A stretch of 50,891 nt of DNA from Deltaproteobacteria bacterium (GCA_026416535.1 JAOAFA010000106.1:1-50891), one strand, 5' to 3'; positions 7,839-16,389 are shown, counted from the stretch's first letter. Numbers and translations are program-made. The notes: generated by a model not told the origin, from the letters alone.

Positions 7839-8083
7839 TTACCTTCAAACAAGTGGATAATTAATGTCATAAAATTATTGTAAAAATCTTTACCAGCCGC
7901 GAATGTATAAATTAATGTCACAAAAAGTTTGGTTACATAAGATATGGCTACTTCATGGATTTGAAACATCGATTGAATAATGGATATGATAATACCTGCT
8001 ATTAATAGTATTGAGAATAAAGGAATTAAAAATTTTGCCAAGATTATAAGACTCTGCTGAATAAAGTAAAATGACTGTTCCAT
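7835..8083 (-). CDS. sctS: Type III export apparatus protein SctS (FliQ/YscS family)
   Basis: An 82-residue protein of two membrane helices (about 13-35 and 48-72), the usual size for FliQ/SctS. The segment LLIAGIIISIIQSMFQIHE in helix 1 corresponds to the conserved G-x3-SIxQaxTQI(Q/N)E region of the family. It forms part of the SctR-S-T export gate. It lies between sctR (three-base gap) and sctT (four-base overlap). Confidence 0.92.
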   Translation of the reverse strand: MEQSFYFIQQSLIILAKFLIPLFSILLIAGIIISIIQSMFQIHEVAISYVTKLFVTLIYTFAAGKDFYNNFMTLIIHLFEGK

Positions 8084-8086
8084 GTC

Positions 8087-8791
8087 TTAGCTATTTAGGA
8101 GTAGATTTTTAGTGATTAGGTACCAACCATCAGATAGTATAAATACCAATAGCTTCAGTGGTAGAGATATGGTCACCGGTGTAAGCATATTGAGCCCGAG
8201 TACCACGAGAAGGTTTGCTACAAGAAGATCAATCACTAAAAATGGTATGAACAACTTAAATCCCAATACAAATGCCTCTTTGAGCTGTGTAATAACAAAA
8301 GCAGGGGCAAGAATTAGGATAGAATCCTTACCTAAATTGGTCTTTCCAACTTCGTAAAAGAGTTGGTACTCCTTTTTCCCCGAGTGTTTTTTTAAATACT
8401 CAAAAAGGGGTGGTTTTGCTGCATCAAATGCCCTTATTATATCAGGTATATTATCAAGCTTCATTTGACGATTATCCTTTTCAAATACCTCTTTGACACT
8501 CTCATACATCTTTTGTGCGACAGGCTGCATTGTGAATATAGTCAGGACAATTGAAAGACCTGTGATCACAGAGGCCGGAGGTATTTGCTGAAGACCAATT
8601 GCGTTTTTGATAATTGTAAAGACTACAGAGTACTTTACAAAAGAGGTAAGCATCATAATGATAAAAGGCATGAAAGATAAAATAACAAGAAGAAAAAGAA
8701 AGATACCAGGCTTAAACCCGGATGAATAATCTATCGGAAGATTATTGGTAGCTGAATAGAGTATCAATAATAAATCATACGACTTATACAT
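8087..8791 (-). CDS. sctR: Type III export apparatus protein SctR (FliP/YscR family)
   Basis: A 234-residue protein with four hydrophobic helices. Conserved FliP/SctR features are LLVILSFMPFIIMMLTSF, the SVVFTIIKNAIGLQQIPPA segment (consensus RivivlsllRnAlGlqqiPpn), the FEYLKKH loop, LAPAFVITQLKEAFVLGF and the final FLVIDLLVANLLVVLGLNML. Five copies nucleate the export gate in the inner membrane. The gene overlaps the end of the FliO-like gene by eight bases. Unlike FliP it has no obvious cleaved signal peptide; the N-terminus is short and polar. Confidence 0.93.
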   Translation of the reverse strand: MYKSYDLLLILYSATNNLPIDYSSGFKPGIFLFLLVILSFMPFIIMMLTSFVKYSVVFTIIKNAIGLQQIPPASVITGLSIVLTIFTMQPVAQKMYESVKEVFEKDNRQMKLDNIPDIIRAFDAAKPPLFEYLKKHSGKKEYQLFYEVGKTNLGKDSILILAPAFVITQLKEAFVLGFKLFIPFLVIDLLVANLLVVLGLNMLTPVTISLPLKLLVFILSDGWYLITKNLLLNS

Positions 8792-9101
8792 CCCTTCTCT
8801 CCTCGTTTATCTTGATTGCATAGTTCTTGCTTAACAATAGCAGATATCTATATCCTGCATATTCAATGAGAATAATACTTGTCTGATTATCTATGCTCTT
8901 TCTTTCAATAATTGAAAGTAAACTGCTCATATCATATGTGGACCTTCTCCTTCTTATTAATAACACTAGTATGAGTCCTACAAATGATATCAATGACAGT
9001 TCAGGAGAAAATGACATCAAAGAGAGTATAACAATAAGTAATGCAACTACACCAAGGTTATTGTTAGAGAAATATCTTTGAAATCTTGACATGATTCTCA
9101 T
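8784..9101 (-). CDS. FliO-like small membrane protein of the type III operon
   Basis: A 105-residue protein: a basic N-terminus, a long hydrophobic hairpin or double helix (about 15-48), RRRRS, then a small cytoplasmic domain (SIIERKSIDNQTSIILIEY, then GYRYLLLL) whose pattern matches FliO/MopB (a polar turn, then strands with a conserved hydrophobic YLL). Its position between sctQ and sctR is exactly that of fliO between fliN and fliP in flagellar operons. FliO assists FliP assembly and is usually missing from injectisomes. The identity rests on position and a weak sequence pattern. It overlaps sctQ by 38 bases, or 29 if the internal ATG at 9092 is used. Confidence 0.55.
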   Translation of the reverse strand: MRIMSRFQRYFSNNNLGVVALLIVILSLMSFSPELSLISFVGLILVLLIRRRRSTYDMSSLLSIIERKSIDNQTSIILIEYAGYRYLLLLSKNYAIKINEERRDV

Positions 9102-9921
9102 CTATCTCTCCTTTAGCAATTACAACATTACCAATCGATATTCTAACCTCTTTTCCTTCGAGGATCTTAGAGACTTTACCCTGGTTTAAGATCTCCTTAA
9201 CCTCATTAAGACTAAATTTACCGAGTTCTGAGGTGAAAACAACAGGGAATAAAAGTTCGTCGAATTGTGTTGTAACAATCTCTCCTTCCATCTTTACCTC
9301 CTCAAGAAATATCTCTATATCACCAATCCTAATTGAGTTATTAGCGATAAGCTCCATCCTTGAAGGTATTTGCAGAATATCCCCCTCTTTTAGACTCCCA
9401 AGAATTTTTAAAGGGATTGATTTTTGACCTCTTATGATTAGATTTAATTCAAATGATTCATGAGGATCTAGACCGGCCATCAATATGAGTTTATAAAACA
9501 TGGCCGTGTTAATTCTCACTACCACAGGTGCCAAGACCCTCTGAAATCTTACATATGCTATAAGGTCCGTTTTAGGTTCCTGGTTAATAACTCTTGAAGG
9601 AGATATCTCAAGCCCGATTTGACATTCTACTTCAATTCTATTCAGCAAATCTGTCAGTAATAATACAGAACTAGCCTCTACAAACTCGGGTAGTAGTAAT
9701 ATGTTGTGTCTTTTGAGAATATATTGGGCATAGGCAATGGCTAGCCTCTTTGAAATTAGACAATCTGCAAAAAAAAGACCCTCCTCCCTTGTAACTATTG
9801 TGAAATTAAAACTCTCGAATTCAAATGGCTCCTTAAGAAATGAAAGGCTTTTGATCTCAAGATCATTCTCTAACCTTTCTGAAAATATAGGTCTATTAGT
9901 TAATGTGTCTAAAAGTTTCAT
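9064..9921 (-). CDS. sctQ: Type III secretion cytoplasmic ring (sorting platform) protein SctQ
   Basis: A 285-residue protein. The C-terminal half carries two SpoA-type (surface presentation of antigens) modules. The first (about 155-215) includes RGQKSIPLKILGSLKEGDIL. The second (about 225-285) includes FPVVFTSELGKFSLNEVKEI and ends VRISIGNVVIAKGEIDENHV, very like FliN/YscQ C-termini. The N-terminal half is divergent, as usual in SctQ. A single two-module SctQ, rather than separate FliM and FliN, argues for a non-flagellar system. SctQ builds the sorting platform under the export gate and receives substrate-chaperone complexes. The ATG directly follows the stop of the upstream gene. Confidence 0.85.
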   Translation of the reverse strand: MKLLDTLTNRPIFSERLENDLEIKSLSFLKEPFEFESFNFTIVTREEGLFFADCLISKRLAIAYAQYILKRHNILLLPEFVEASSVLLLTDLLNRIEVECQIGLEISPSRVINQEPKTDLIAYVRFQRVLAPVVVRINTAMFYKLILMAGLDPHESFELNLIIRGQKSIPLKILGSLKEGDILQIPSRMELIANNSIRIGDIEIFLEEVKMEGEIVTTQFDELLFPVVFTSELGKFSLNEVKEILNQGKVSKILEGKEVRISIGNVVIAKGEIDENHVKISKIFL

Positions 9922-10206
9922 TTAAATAACCTCAATGGAGAAATCCCTTAACAAAGGAAATTGGAAAAGATGTCTTACAACCTCATCCGAGAGCTGTTTA
10001 TCACCCCTCACCATTATTCTCTTTTCTTCTATCACTAAGGTAAGGGTCACCCTTCCATCAAAGAGACTAATTGTAAATGAAAAAGGTCTCTCAGATTGAA
10101 ATAATCTCTCAAGGTATCTATCAAGATAAAGATAGCGACCGGGGGAAAAGGTGTAGTACTTTGGATCATTAGTAGTTCTGTTTTGCGTTGCATAATTCTT
10201 CAACAT
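9922..10206 (-). CDS. Short type III operon protein, possible SctP/FliK C-terminal-like
   Basis: A 94-residue protein between sctO-like and sctQ, the usual slot of the needle-length ruler SctP (FliK/YscP family). The central segment LFDGRVTLTLVIEEKRIMVRG followed by a helix resembles the compact substrate-specificity (T3S4/Flg_hook) domain, in which two strands bracket a turn, but at 94 residues it lacks the long ruler region of normal SctP (usually several hundred residues). It overlaps the upstream gene by 38 bases. The assignment relies mainly on position; it may instead be a lineage-specific accessory protein. Confidence 0.45.
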   Translation of the reverse strand: MLKNYATQNRTTNDPKYYTFSPGRYLYLDRYLERLFQSERPFSFTISLFDGRVTLTLVIEEKRIMVRGDKQLSDEVVRHLFQFPLLRDFSIEVI

Positions 10207-10579
10207 CTTCTTCCTCCTTGATAATTTCTAATAATCTTTGTTGATTCCTTAATTTATTACTCAATTTGTTTACGGCCTTTTGTCTTACATCCTCTATCAC
10301 TCTTGCCGCCACGAGTTTACTTATAAGAGTTTTCTGCTCGGCAAATCTATGCATATAACTAAATAATTCATGATTGAGACTGTTCTTATAGTCAGATAAC
10401 CATCTTGCTGAGAGATCAACTTTTATATCGTTTTCGGCAGTAAAACGGGCATTGCTTAATTCTATTACTTTTTTGTACATTCTGTTTAATGTGTCTCTTG
10501 ATAAACTGATTTTGTAACTTATTTCATCTATCCTATATTGCAAGATTTGCTCGACCTTATCGAGAATACTCGGATTCAT
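10169..10579 (-). CDS. Coiled-coil type III stalk protein, SctO (FliJ/YscO)-like
   Basis: A 136-residue, charged, almost wholly helical protein with heptad-like spacing (LDKVEQILQYRIDEISYKI, later LRNQQRLLEIIKEEEDVEEL). Size, composition and first position before sctP/sctQ match SctO, the coiled-coil stalk that links the ATPase SctN to the export gate. SctO families share very little sequence, so this is structural and positional inference. It is the first gene of the operon. TGAGGT lies five bases before the ATG, and the -12 element of a sigma-54-like promoter is 28 bases before the start. No SctN ATPase gene is upstream. Confidence 0.55.
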   Translation of the reverse strand: MNPSILDKVEQILQYRIDEISYKISLSRDTLNRMYKKVIELSNARFTAENDIKVDLSARWLSDYKNSLNHELFSYMHRFAEQKTLISKLVAARVIEDVRQKAVNKLSNKLRNQQRLLEIIKEEEDVEELCNAKQNY

Positions 10580-10605
10580 AGAGACCTCAATATTTTATTC
10601 TTATA

Positions 10606-10622
10606 TGCAATTCTTGTTCCAA
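10606..10622 (-). promoter_or_regulatory. Sigma-54-like promoter of the type III secretion operon
   Basis: On the minus strand T-TGGAAC-AAGAA-TTGCA matches TGGCAC-N5-TTGCA with one mismatch in the -24 box and exact spacing. The -12 GC is at 10608-10607, so transcription would start near 10595, leaving a leader of about 16 bases that just contains the TGAGGT ribosome site of the first gene. Spacing to the operon makes a chance match unlikely. Confidence 0.65.
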
Positions 10623-10642
10623 TTTGGGCACAAATATATTAG

Positions 10643-10801
10643 ACAATATCTGAGAGACAAGATACTACATATGCTTATCAACATCCTGAAACTACATTAT
10701 TGCCGTTGGCCTTTCGAGATCAAACTAATGTATTCTTACCGATGACATATTCTGCTCTCGAAGAGTTTGATACATCAGGCAGTAAAAAAAACTCCAAGTA
10801 A
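10643..10801 (+). pseudogene. Short protein-like remnant, unidentified
   Basis: A plus-strand frame open for 52 codons without an ATG start, including TTLLPLAFRDQTNVFLPMTY and then ALEEFDTSG, ending at TAA 10799. Further on, around 10853-10915, a second frame reads DDALKIFKRAFCVENNL, which looks like part of a TPR helix. Both read like pieces of decayed genes and cannot be assigned. The remainder of the 10623-11104 gap shows nothing else. Confidence 0.3.
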
Positions 10802-11104
10802 ACTATTCCATATAAATGTTGATCCATAGCTCAACCGTGTAAATACAGTTAGGATGATGCACTAAAAATATTTAAAAGGGCTTTCTGTGTCGAAAACAAC
10901 TTGATTTGGAATTGATTGAGAAATACATTGCAATTGTTTTGTTGTCCATGTTTTTTCTTTCCTCAGAATAAGATTATGTAGGTGAGTTATTGAAGTGAGG
11001 GCGTGTATTTTCAAAAGATGTAGTGATCTCTTTTAATTAAGTCGATTGAGTAAAGCCTTACCTGACAATAACGTAAAGGACATTAGATAAATTTATAAAG
11101 GAGT

Positions 11105-11134
11105 TTGACATTTGAGATACAGGAAGTGTAAAAT
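11105..11134 (+). promoter_or_regulatory. Sigma-70-type promoter of the GH25 gene
   Basis: TTGACA (11105-11110), an 18-base spacer and TAAAAT (11129-11134), 26 bases before the ATG at 11161. The -35 box is perfect and the -10 box has one mismatch. Confidence 0.5.
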
Positions 11135-11160
11135 TTACTTACCTTTCATGGAGACATACT

Positions 11161-12816
11161 ATGTTGAGAAAGATGAGCTTTAATATTTTTATTTTATTCA
11201 TGCTGATCTTAATTGTAGCCTCTTGTGGGTATGAATCGCAGGAAGACAGGCTATTTGAGCAGTTACCCATGGAAGTGAAGTCTTGTATAACCGATAGAAA
11301 CAAAATCGTGCATGGTATAGATGTCTCATACTATCAAGGAAACATAGATTGGAACAAAGTCGCAGCCGAGGGACATAAATTCGCATTCATAAGAGTGAGT
11401 GATGGATTAAACTACATTGATAGCAAATTTACGCAAAACTGGAAAGGGGCAAAGAGCGCTGGTATAATAAGAGGGGCCTATCAGTTTTTCAGACCAAATC
11501 TTGACGCCGTGGCTCAAGCTCAGCTTTTAATTGATAAGATGGGGCCACTCGAAAAAGGAGATTTACCCCCAGTGATTGATGTAGAAAACACCGGGGGTCT
11601 CTCCCCCTCACAAGTAGCAGCTCAAATAGGCAAATGGATAAGTCATATTGAAACCAAACTCGGTGTTAAGCCTATAATATACACGGGATATTATTTTTGG
11701 AAGGACTATGTTAAAAGTACTGCTTTTGCGGAATACCTACTTTGGCTTGCCTGGTATCATGATTATCAAGATACAAGTTGGTGCCCAAGTACACCAGAGC
11801 CATGGACAAAATGGACCTTTTGGCAATGGACTAGTAGTGGGACTGTATCTGGTATAAGTGGAAATGTGGACAGAAATATTTTCGATGGTACTATCGACGA
11901 TCTTAAGAAACTAACATATCTTTATGAAGATATTTGTGGAGATTCATATTGCGGCGGTGAAGAGACCTATGCAACATGTCCATCAGATTGTCTGATGATG
12001 GATTTTGTTACTCCTAAAGACGGTGATGATATTAGAAACCCAGTCATTTTCAAGATCGAGGCCGATTCAAACATTACTAAGGTAACCTACTATGCAGATG
12101 GGTATTTATTGGGAACCTCCACAAAACCATCTACATATTTTGCCGTGGAATATACTTTCAATACACTTGGAATTAGAAAGATACTTGCAGAAGGTTTTAA
12201 CATTGGTGGTAAAAAGGTTAGTGCGGCATCAATTTCTATCAATGTTTTACCTGAGCCAAGATGTGGTGATGGAGAGTGTAATGGTGATGAAGAATTTTTA
12301 ACTTGTGATTCAGATTGTGTAGATATCTCTTTTATAACACCTAAGGACAATGAAAAGGTTTACAATCCTGTTACATTTAAAACTAAAGCTAATGAGAATA
12401 TTGAGACTGTTTTATATACGGCTGATATCCACAGGTTCGCAACATCTTCAGATAAAAGCACGAATTTTGAGGTTACATACAAATTCAATGTGATAGGGGA
12501 TAGAACCATTATAGCAGAGGGACTTAATAAGAATCAAAAAAAGATTGGCAGGACACAAATTCGTGTAACAATTCTTGAAGAAAAAGATGCTACCTCAGAG
12601 GATTATACATCAGAGGATTCAGGGCAGTCTGTGGAGGTAATCAATGATACATTGTTTAATGACGTAATTGAAGCACAGGAGGATATTTTAATAGAAGATA
12701 AGGTCGAGTCATCAGAGGATATCACCATTGATATAAGGGATACTAACAATTATGATTCAATAAAAAGCGAAGTGGATAACGAATCATCTGGTTGTGGATG
12801 TGTAATTATAGAGTAG
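11161..12816 (+). CDS. GH25 lysozyme lipoprotein with cysteine motifs and Ig-like repeats
   Basis: A 551-residue protein. Residues 1-22 are a lipoprotein signal ending IVASC. Residues 50-255 form a GH25 (Chalaropsis-type) muramidase barrel: HGIDVSYYQGNIDW contains Asp54, and PPVIDVENTGG contains the D140-x-E142 pair of the active site. It should cleave the MurNAc-GlcNAc bond of peptidoglycan. Then come two copies of a cysteine motif of the type CGD-x(2)-C-x(2)-E-E-x(3)-C-x(2)-DC, each followed by an Ig-like domain of about 90 residues (FVTPKDGDDIRNPV and FITPKDNEKVYNPV). The tail is long and acidic and ends SSGCGCVIIE, which resembles the Cys core of MYXO-CTERM signals but lacks the following helix. 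The gene diverges from the type III operon, so a role in letting the apparatus cross the wall is possible. Confidence 0.88.
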   Translation: MLRKMSFNIFILFMLILIVASCGYESQEDRLFEQLPMEVKSCITDRNKIVHGIDVSYYQGNIDWNKVAAEGHKFAFIRVSDGLNYIDSKFTQNWKGAKSAGIIRGAYQFFRPNLDAVAQAQLLIDKMGPLEKGDLPPVIDVENTGGLSPSQVAAQIGKWISHIETKLGVKPIIYTGYYFWKDYVKSTAFAEYLLWLAWYHDYQDTSWCPSTPEPWTKWTFWQWTSSGTVSGISGNVDRNIFDGTIDDLKKLTYLYEDICGDSYCGGEETYATCPSDCLMMDFVTPKDGDDIRNPVIFKIEADSNITKVTYYADGYLLGTSTKPSTYFAVEYTFNTLGIRKILAEGFNIGGKKVSAASISINVLPEPRCGDGECNGDEEFLTCDSDCVDISFITPKDNEKVYNPVTFKTKANENIETVLYTADIHRFATSSDKSTNFEVTYKFNVIGDRTIIAEGLNKNQKKIGRTQIRVTILEEKDATSEDYTSEDSGQSVEVINDTLFNDVIEAQEDILIEDKVESSEDITIDIRDTNNYDSIKSEVDNESSGCGCVIIE

Positions 12817-12917
12817 ATTTTAAATCCATAATTCATCGAGATTTGATTTGAAAATTAGGATATATTAGATAGTATTGTCTACATGAAAAGGAAAATCATT
12901 ATTTTTGTTTAAGCACT

Positions 12918-15900
12918 ATGGAGAGGGAAGTATTATTCTGTCTGACAGCACTTCAGATGGGATTGGCAAGTCCCGAACAGCTGAGAAGTATAGGGAAGGA
13001 CTTAAGGGAGAAGAAGATAGGTTCCCTCCGGGCAGAGTTGATTAAGCGTGCATTGATAACACCCGAGAATGTTAAAAATATAGAACATGCAGTTGATATA
13101 ACTGCTTCTTTCCATAATGGAAATTATAAGAAAATACTTTCTCTCAATATTTATCGCAAACTCGTTAAGGAGGCATTCGGGGATTCAATAAGCATAAGTC
13201 AAGAAGGCGACATAAGACCTTCCTATTCAAAGACTGGAGTTGGGGATGAAGAATCCAATCTTCATGTTGTTACCGAGGAATCACCGGGCAGGTACGTAGT
13301 ACTAAGAGAGATAGGTTCTGGTGGCATCGGCAGAGTCATTCTAGCATTTGATAGACACACTGGAAGGAACATCGCTATAAAAGAACTACTCCCAGAAATA
13401 GTGACACACTCGCCTCAAGATACTGCTATGATGCCTTTATTAGCGAGATTTCTAAGAGAGGCGAGATTAACAGCGCAATTAGAACATCCCTCTATTGTCC
13501 CCATATATGAGATAGGTAAGAGAGAGAACAACTTGATCTATTATACAATGAAATACGTCAAAGGTAGGACTTTGTCTGAATTGCTGAGAGAGTGTGGTTC
13601 TCTTAGTGAAAGGCTCAGATACTTAACTCACTTCATAAACCTATGTAATGCCATTGCTTATGCCCATTCGAAGGGGGTGATCCACAGAGATATCAAGCCT
13701 CACAATGTGATGATTGGAGAGTTCGGTGAGACTGTCGTCTTGGACTGGGGCCTTGCGAAGATAAAGGGATTGGATAAAGGTGAAAATGAAAAATTTATAA
13801 ATAAGATGCGACTACTAAAAGATGATGCCGCTGGAAGAACTATCGCTGGGGAGGTCATTGGCACACCACAATATATGCCACCAGAACAAGCATGGGGAGA
13901 TATCAACAATATAGATGAAAAGAGTGATATATATTCACTCGGTGCCGTTCTTTATGAGATTTTAACAGGATTTCCACCATTTGATGGTAACTCACCGATT
14001 GATATCGTCAAGGAGGTAAGGGCATATTCAAGAGGTGAGAGAAGACTTAAGCCGATAAAACTCGAAGAGCCAGAGTGCCCTGATGAATTAGCAGCCATAG
14101 CAGAAAAGGCTCTATCTGCTGATAAACAAAATAGGTATTCATCTGTTGTAGATCTAATCGACGATGTTGAGGCATACATGGCTGGAGAAAAGGTGAGTGG
14201 GCATAAATATTCCTTTTTTTCGCATATAAAATACATCTTCAAGCGCGGCAAAAGGTCAATAACATATCTTCTCATAGTTGCCATCATAATCGCCCTCTCT
14301 ATTTACTCAATTCTCCACATAAATAACATAAAGACGTGGACCCGACACAGACTCTATCTACAAAGGATGGTCGATCAACTGATCAACAAAGATTATATTT
14401 TGGCATCATACTACTCTTTCATTGCTCAATCTACTCATAGAAATTCATTAGATCTATCTAATATACAATTTAACCCTCTTACCACGTCGATTATAAACGC
14501 CATTTCTTTGAAAAATGAAATAATAACTACATTATCAGTCTCTAAAGACTCAAAATACCTTGTTGTTGGGACAGAAAATGGCACAATATATCTGTTTGAA
14601 TTACCTTCTCTAAGAGTTATGGGGAAAAAATCTTTTTCATCTGGAGTTACGAAAGTCAAATTCTTAGGGGAAGGCGAGAGATTTGCAATAGGGTTTCATG
14701 ATGGAAGCTTGAGGATATTCAATGTAAACCCATTCTCTCTTGTAAAGACGGCTAAAGATTTTACAACCCCTGTAAGGGCAATTGTACTATCTTTTGGCGG
14801 GAAATATCTCTTTACGGCAGCAGGGTCGCTCTCTAAAGATGAAAGACAATGCAATGATTGTTCAATTATGATTTATTCCTCCGAGTCCTATAAATTCTTA
14901 GATAGGCTAAGCGGTCACTCACTTGCCATAAGTAACCTCTATTTTACAGAGACAGGCTCATATCTTATTTCCTCATCCTTTGATGGAAATATCATATTCT
15001 GGGATGTCTTTGCCAAAAGAGAACACAAAAGATATAGCCTGCCTACTGCGGTATTGGACTTCTATGTTGATAATAATAATTCTTTGGCTGCAATTACAGA
15101 AGATGGCAAGATATCTTTATTTTCAGCCACTGGTTCTATTGTCAATGTTTTTTATAAATCATACAATCACCACCTAATTGAGAAAATTGGAGATATGATA
15201 ATCTCAGGAGGCGGGGCATATAACAATGATCAATGCAGGTTTTGTGATATAAAGGTGTATGATGAGAATCAAAATTTGAATATAATACAGGAATTTAAGT
15301 TTAGAATAACAGATTTTGAATCAACAAGAGATTCAAAATACATTGTCGTAGCGGATGAAAAAGGAAATATCTATGTCTTGGATTTTAAGATAATCAAAGC
15401 AAAGCCGTTTAGGACTACCTACAAACATCTTCTGTATGATGAACCCAAGGCACTGAGATGTCTAAAGAATGAGAATGTGTGTTTGGCTACTGATAGGGCT
15501 GGATATATTACAATCTTATCTAAGAATAAAGTAGAGTCTGAGGTAAAAGCAAGAAATCTGGCAAATTACAATATTAAATCAGTCCACATCATAGATAAAG
15601 AAAACTTTATAGTAAACACATTGGAGGATGAGGTCTACCACATAAATATTAGAAATCCCGAAGGTGTCAAGATATTAAATGAAAACATAAAGATTAAGTC
15701 TTTGAAGATCAGCAGCAACAATGAGTATATTGGTATAATTGATACAGATGAAAATTTCTATCTCTTAAAAAGAGTTGGTGGTAAAATTATTGATACTCAA
15801 TATAGGGAAAAGAATATATCAACATTTGCATTCTCATTGGATTCATTGTTAATGTATTTTTTAAAGGCTGAATTCAACATCGCAAATAAGAGGTATTATA

Positions 15901-16388
15901 TCCTGACTCAAAAAGAAGTGCTCACTGATGAACCTGAGAAGATAATCCTAAAAACCCCAAACGAATTTTACGACATAATGGCCTTTAACAACCCACTTAT
16001 CCTTGGACAACACAATGATGTCTTTTCCATAAGCGAGAGCAAACTCTTAAGAACATATAAGTTAGACGCACCATTTAAGATTAAAAAATTAATTCATCTC
16101 CCCCAAAGTGCCCTTCTGCTTACTCTTTTTGAAGAAAAAAATATACTAGCCATATACGATATTTCTAAAGGTAGACTAGTCTCTTATCTTATAGGTCATA
16201 GTGAGCAAGTCGTTGAGGCTGACGTATTAGATAATAGGATATTTACTGTAGGCAAGGATGGTACAATAATAGTTTACGATGTGCGTGTTGAACCATATGT
16301 CCAGACCTACGCAATCCCTAATATACAACAAGAAGTTAAGAGGTTGAGACTATTAATGGAAAAGCTAAATAAATTTTATGAGGAATAA
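12918..16388 (+). CDS. Membrane Ser/Thr protein kinase with WD40-like sensor domain
   Basis: A 1156-residue protein. Residues 1-60 are a short helical N-terminal domain. The kinase domain (about 125-415) has a glycine-rich loop (IGSGGIGRV), Lys155 in IAIKE, the catalytic HRDIKPHN (Asp258) and DWG (276-278) in place of DFG, a variant seen in myxobacterial and planctomycete kinases, plus the GTPQYMPPEQ activation segment. One membrane helix follows (about 437-455). The exported part (about 520-1130) is a beta-propeller of degenerate WD40-like blades (LIFWDV-type ends, e.g. SSSFDGNIIFWD). It probably senses an extracytoplasmic cue and phosphorylates cytoplasmic targets. No ribosome site is obvious at the ATG. 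It converges with the alpha-2-macroglobulin gene with one base between the stops. Confidence 0.88.
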   Translation: MEREVLFCLTALQMGLASPEQLRSIGKDLREKKIGSLRAELIKRALITPENVKNIEHAVDITASFHNGNYKKILSLNIYRKLVKEAFGDSISISQEGDIRPSYSKTGVGDEESNLHVVTEESPGRYVVLREIGSGGIGRVILAFDRHTGRNIAIKELLPEIVTHSPQDTAMMPLLARFLREARLTAQLEHPSIVPIYEIGKRENNLIYYTMKYVKGRTLSELLRECGSLSERLRYLTHFINLCNAIAYAHSKGVIHRDIKPHNVMIGEFGETVVLDWGLAKIKGLDKGENEKFINKMRLLKDDAAGRTIAGEVIGTPQYMPPEQAWGDINNIDEKSDIYSLGAVLYEILTGFPPFDGNSPIDIVKEVRAYSRGERRLKPIKLEEPECPDELAAIAEKALSADKQNRYSSVVDLIDDVEAYMAGEKVSGHKYSFFSHIKYIFKRGKRSITYLLIVAIIIALSIYSILHINNIKTWTRHRLYLQRMVDQLINKDYILASYYSFIAQSTHRNSLDLSNIQFNPLTTSIINAISLKNEIITTLSVSKDSKYLVVGTENGTIYLFELPSLRVMGKKSFSSGVTKVKFLGEGERFAIGFHDGSLRIFNVNPFSLVKTAKDFTTPVRAIVLSFGGKYLFTAAGSLSKDERQCNDCSIMIYSSESYKFLDRLSGHSLAISNLYFTETGSYLISSSFDGNIIFWDVFAKREHKRYSLPTAVLDFYVDNNNSLAAITEDGKISLFSATGSIVNVFYKSYNHHLIEKIGDMIISGGGAYNNDQCRFCDIKVYDENQNLNIIQEFKFRITDFESTRDSKYIVVADEKGNIYVLDFKIIKAKPFRTTYKHLLYDEPKALRCLKNENVCLATDRAGYITILSKNKVESEVKARNLANYNIKSVHIIDKENFIVNTLEDEVYHINIRNPEGVKILNENIKIKSLKISSNNEYIGIIDTDENFYLLKRVGGKIIDTQYREKNISTFAFSLDSLLMYFLKAEFNIANKRYYILTQKEVLTDEPEKIILKTPNEFYDIMAFNNPLILGQHNDVFSISESKLLRTYKLDAPFKIKKLIHLPQSALLLTLFEEKNILAIYDISKGRLVSYLIGHSEQVVEADVLDNRIFTVGKDGTIIVYDVRVEPYVQTYAIPNIQQEVKRLRLLMEKLNKFYEE

Positions 16389-16389
16389 A

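Noticed and set aside
6027-10579. Reading the type III genes as a flagellar operon
   Set aside because: There is one two-module SctQ instead of FliM plus FliN, an SctO-like stalk and no flagellar structural genes; only the FliO-like gene points to flagella. Kept as a finding, not as the annotation.
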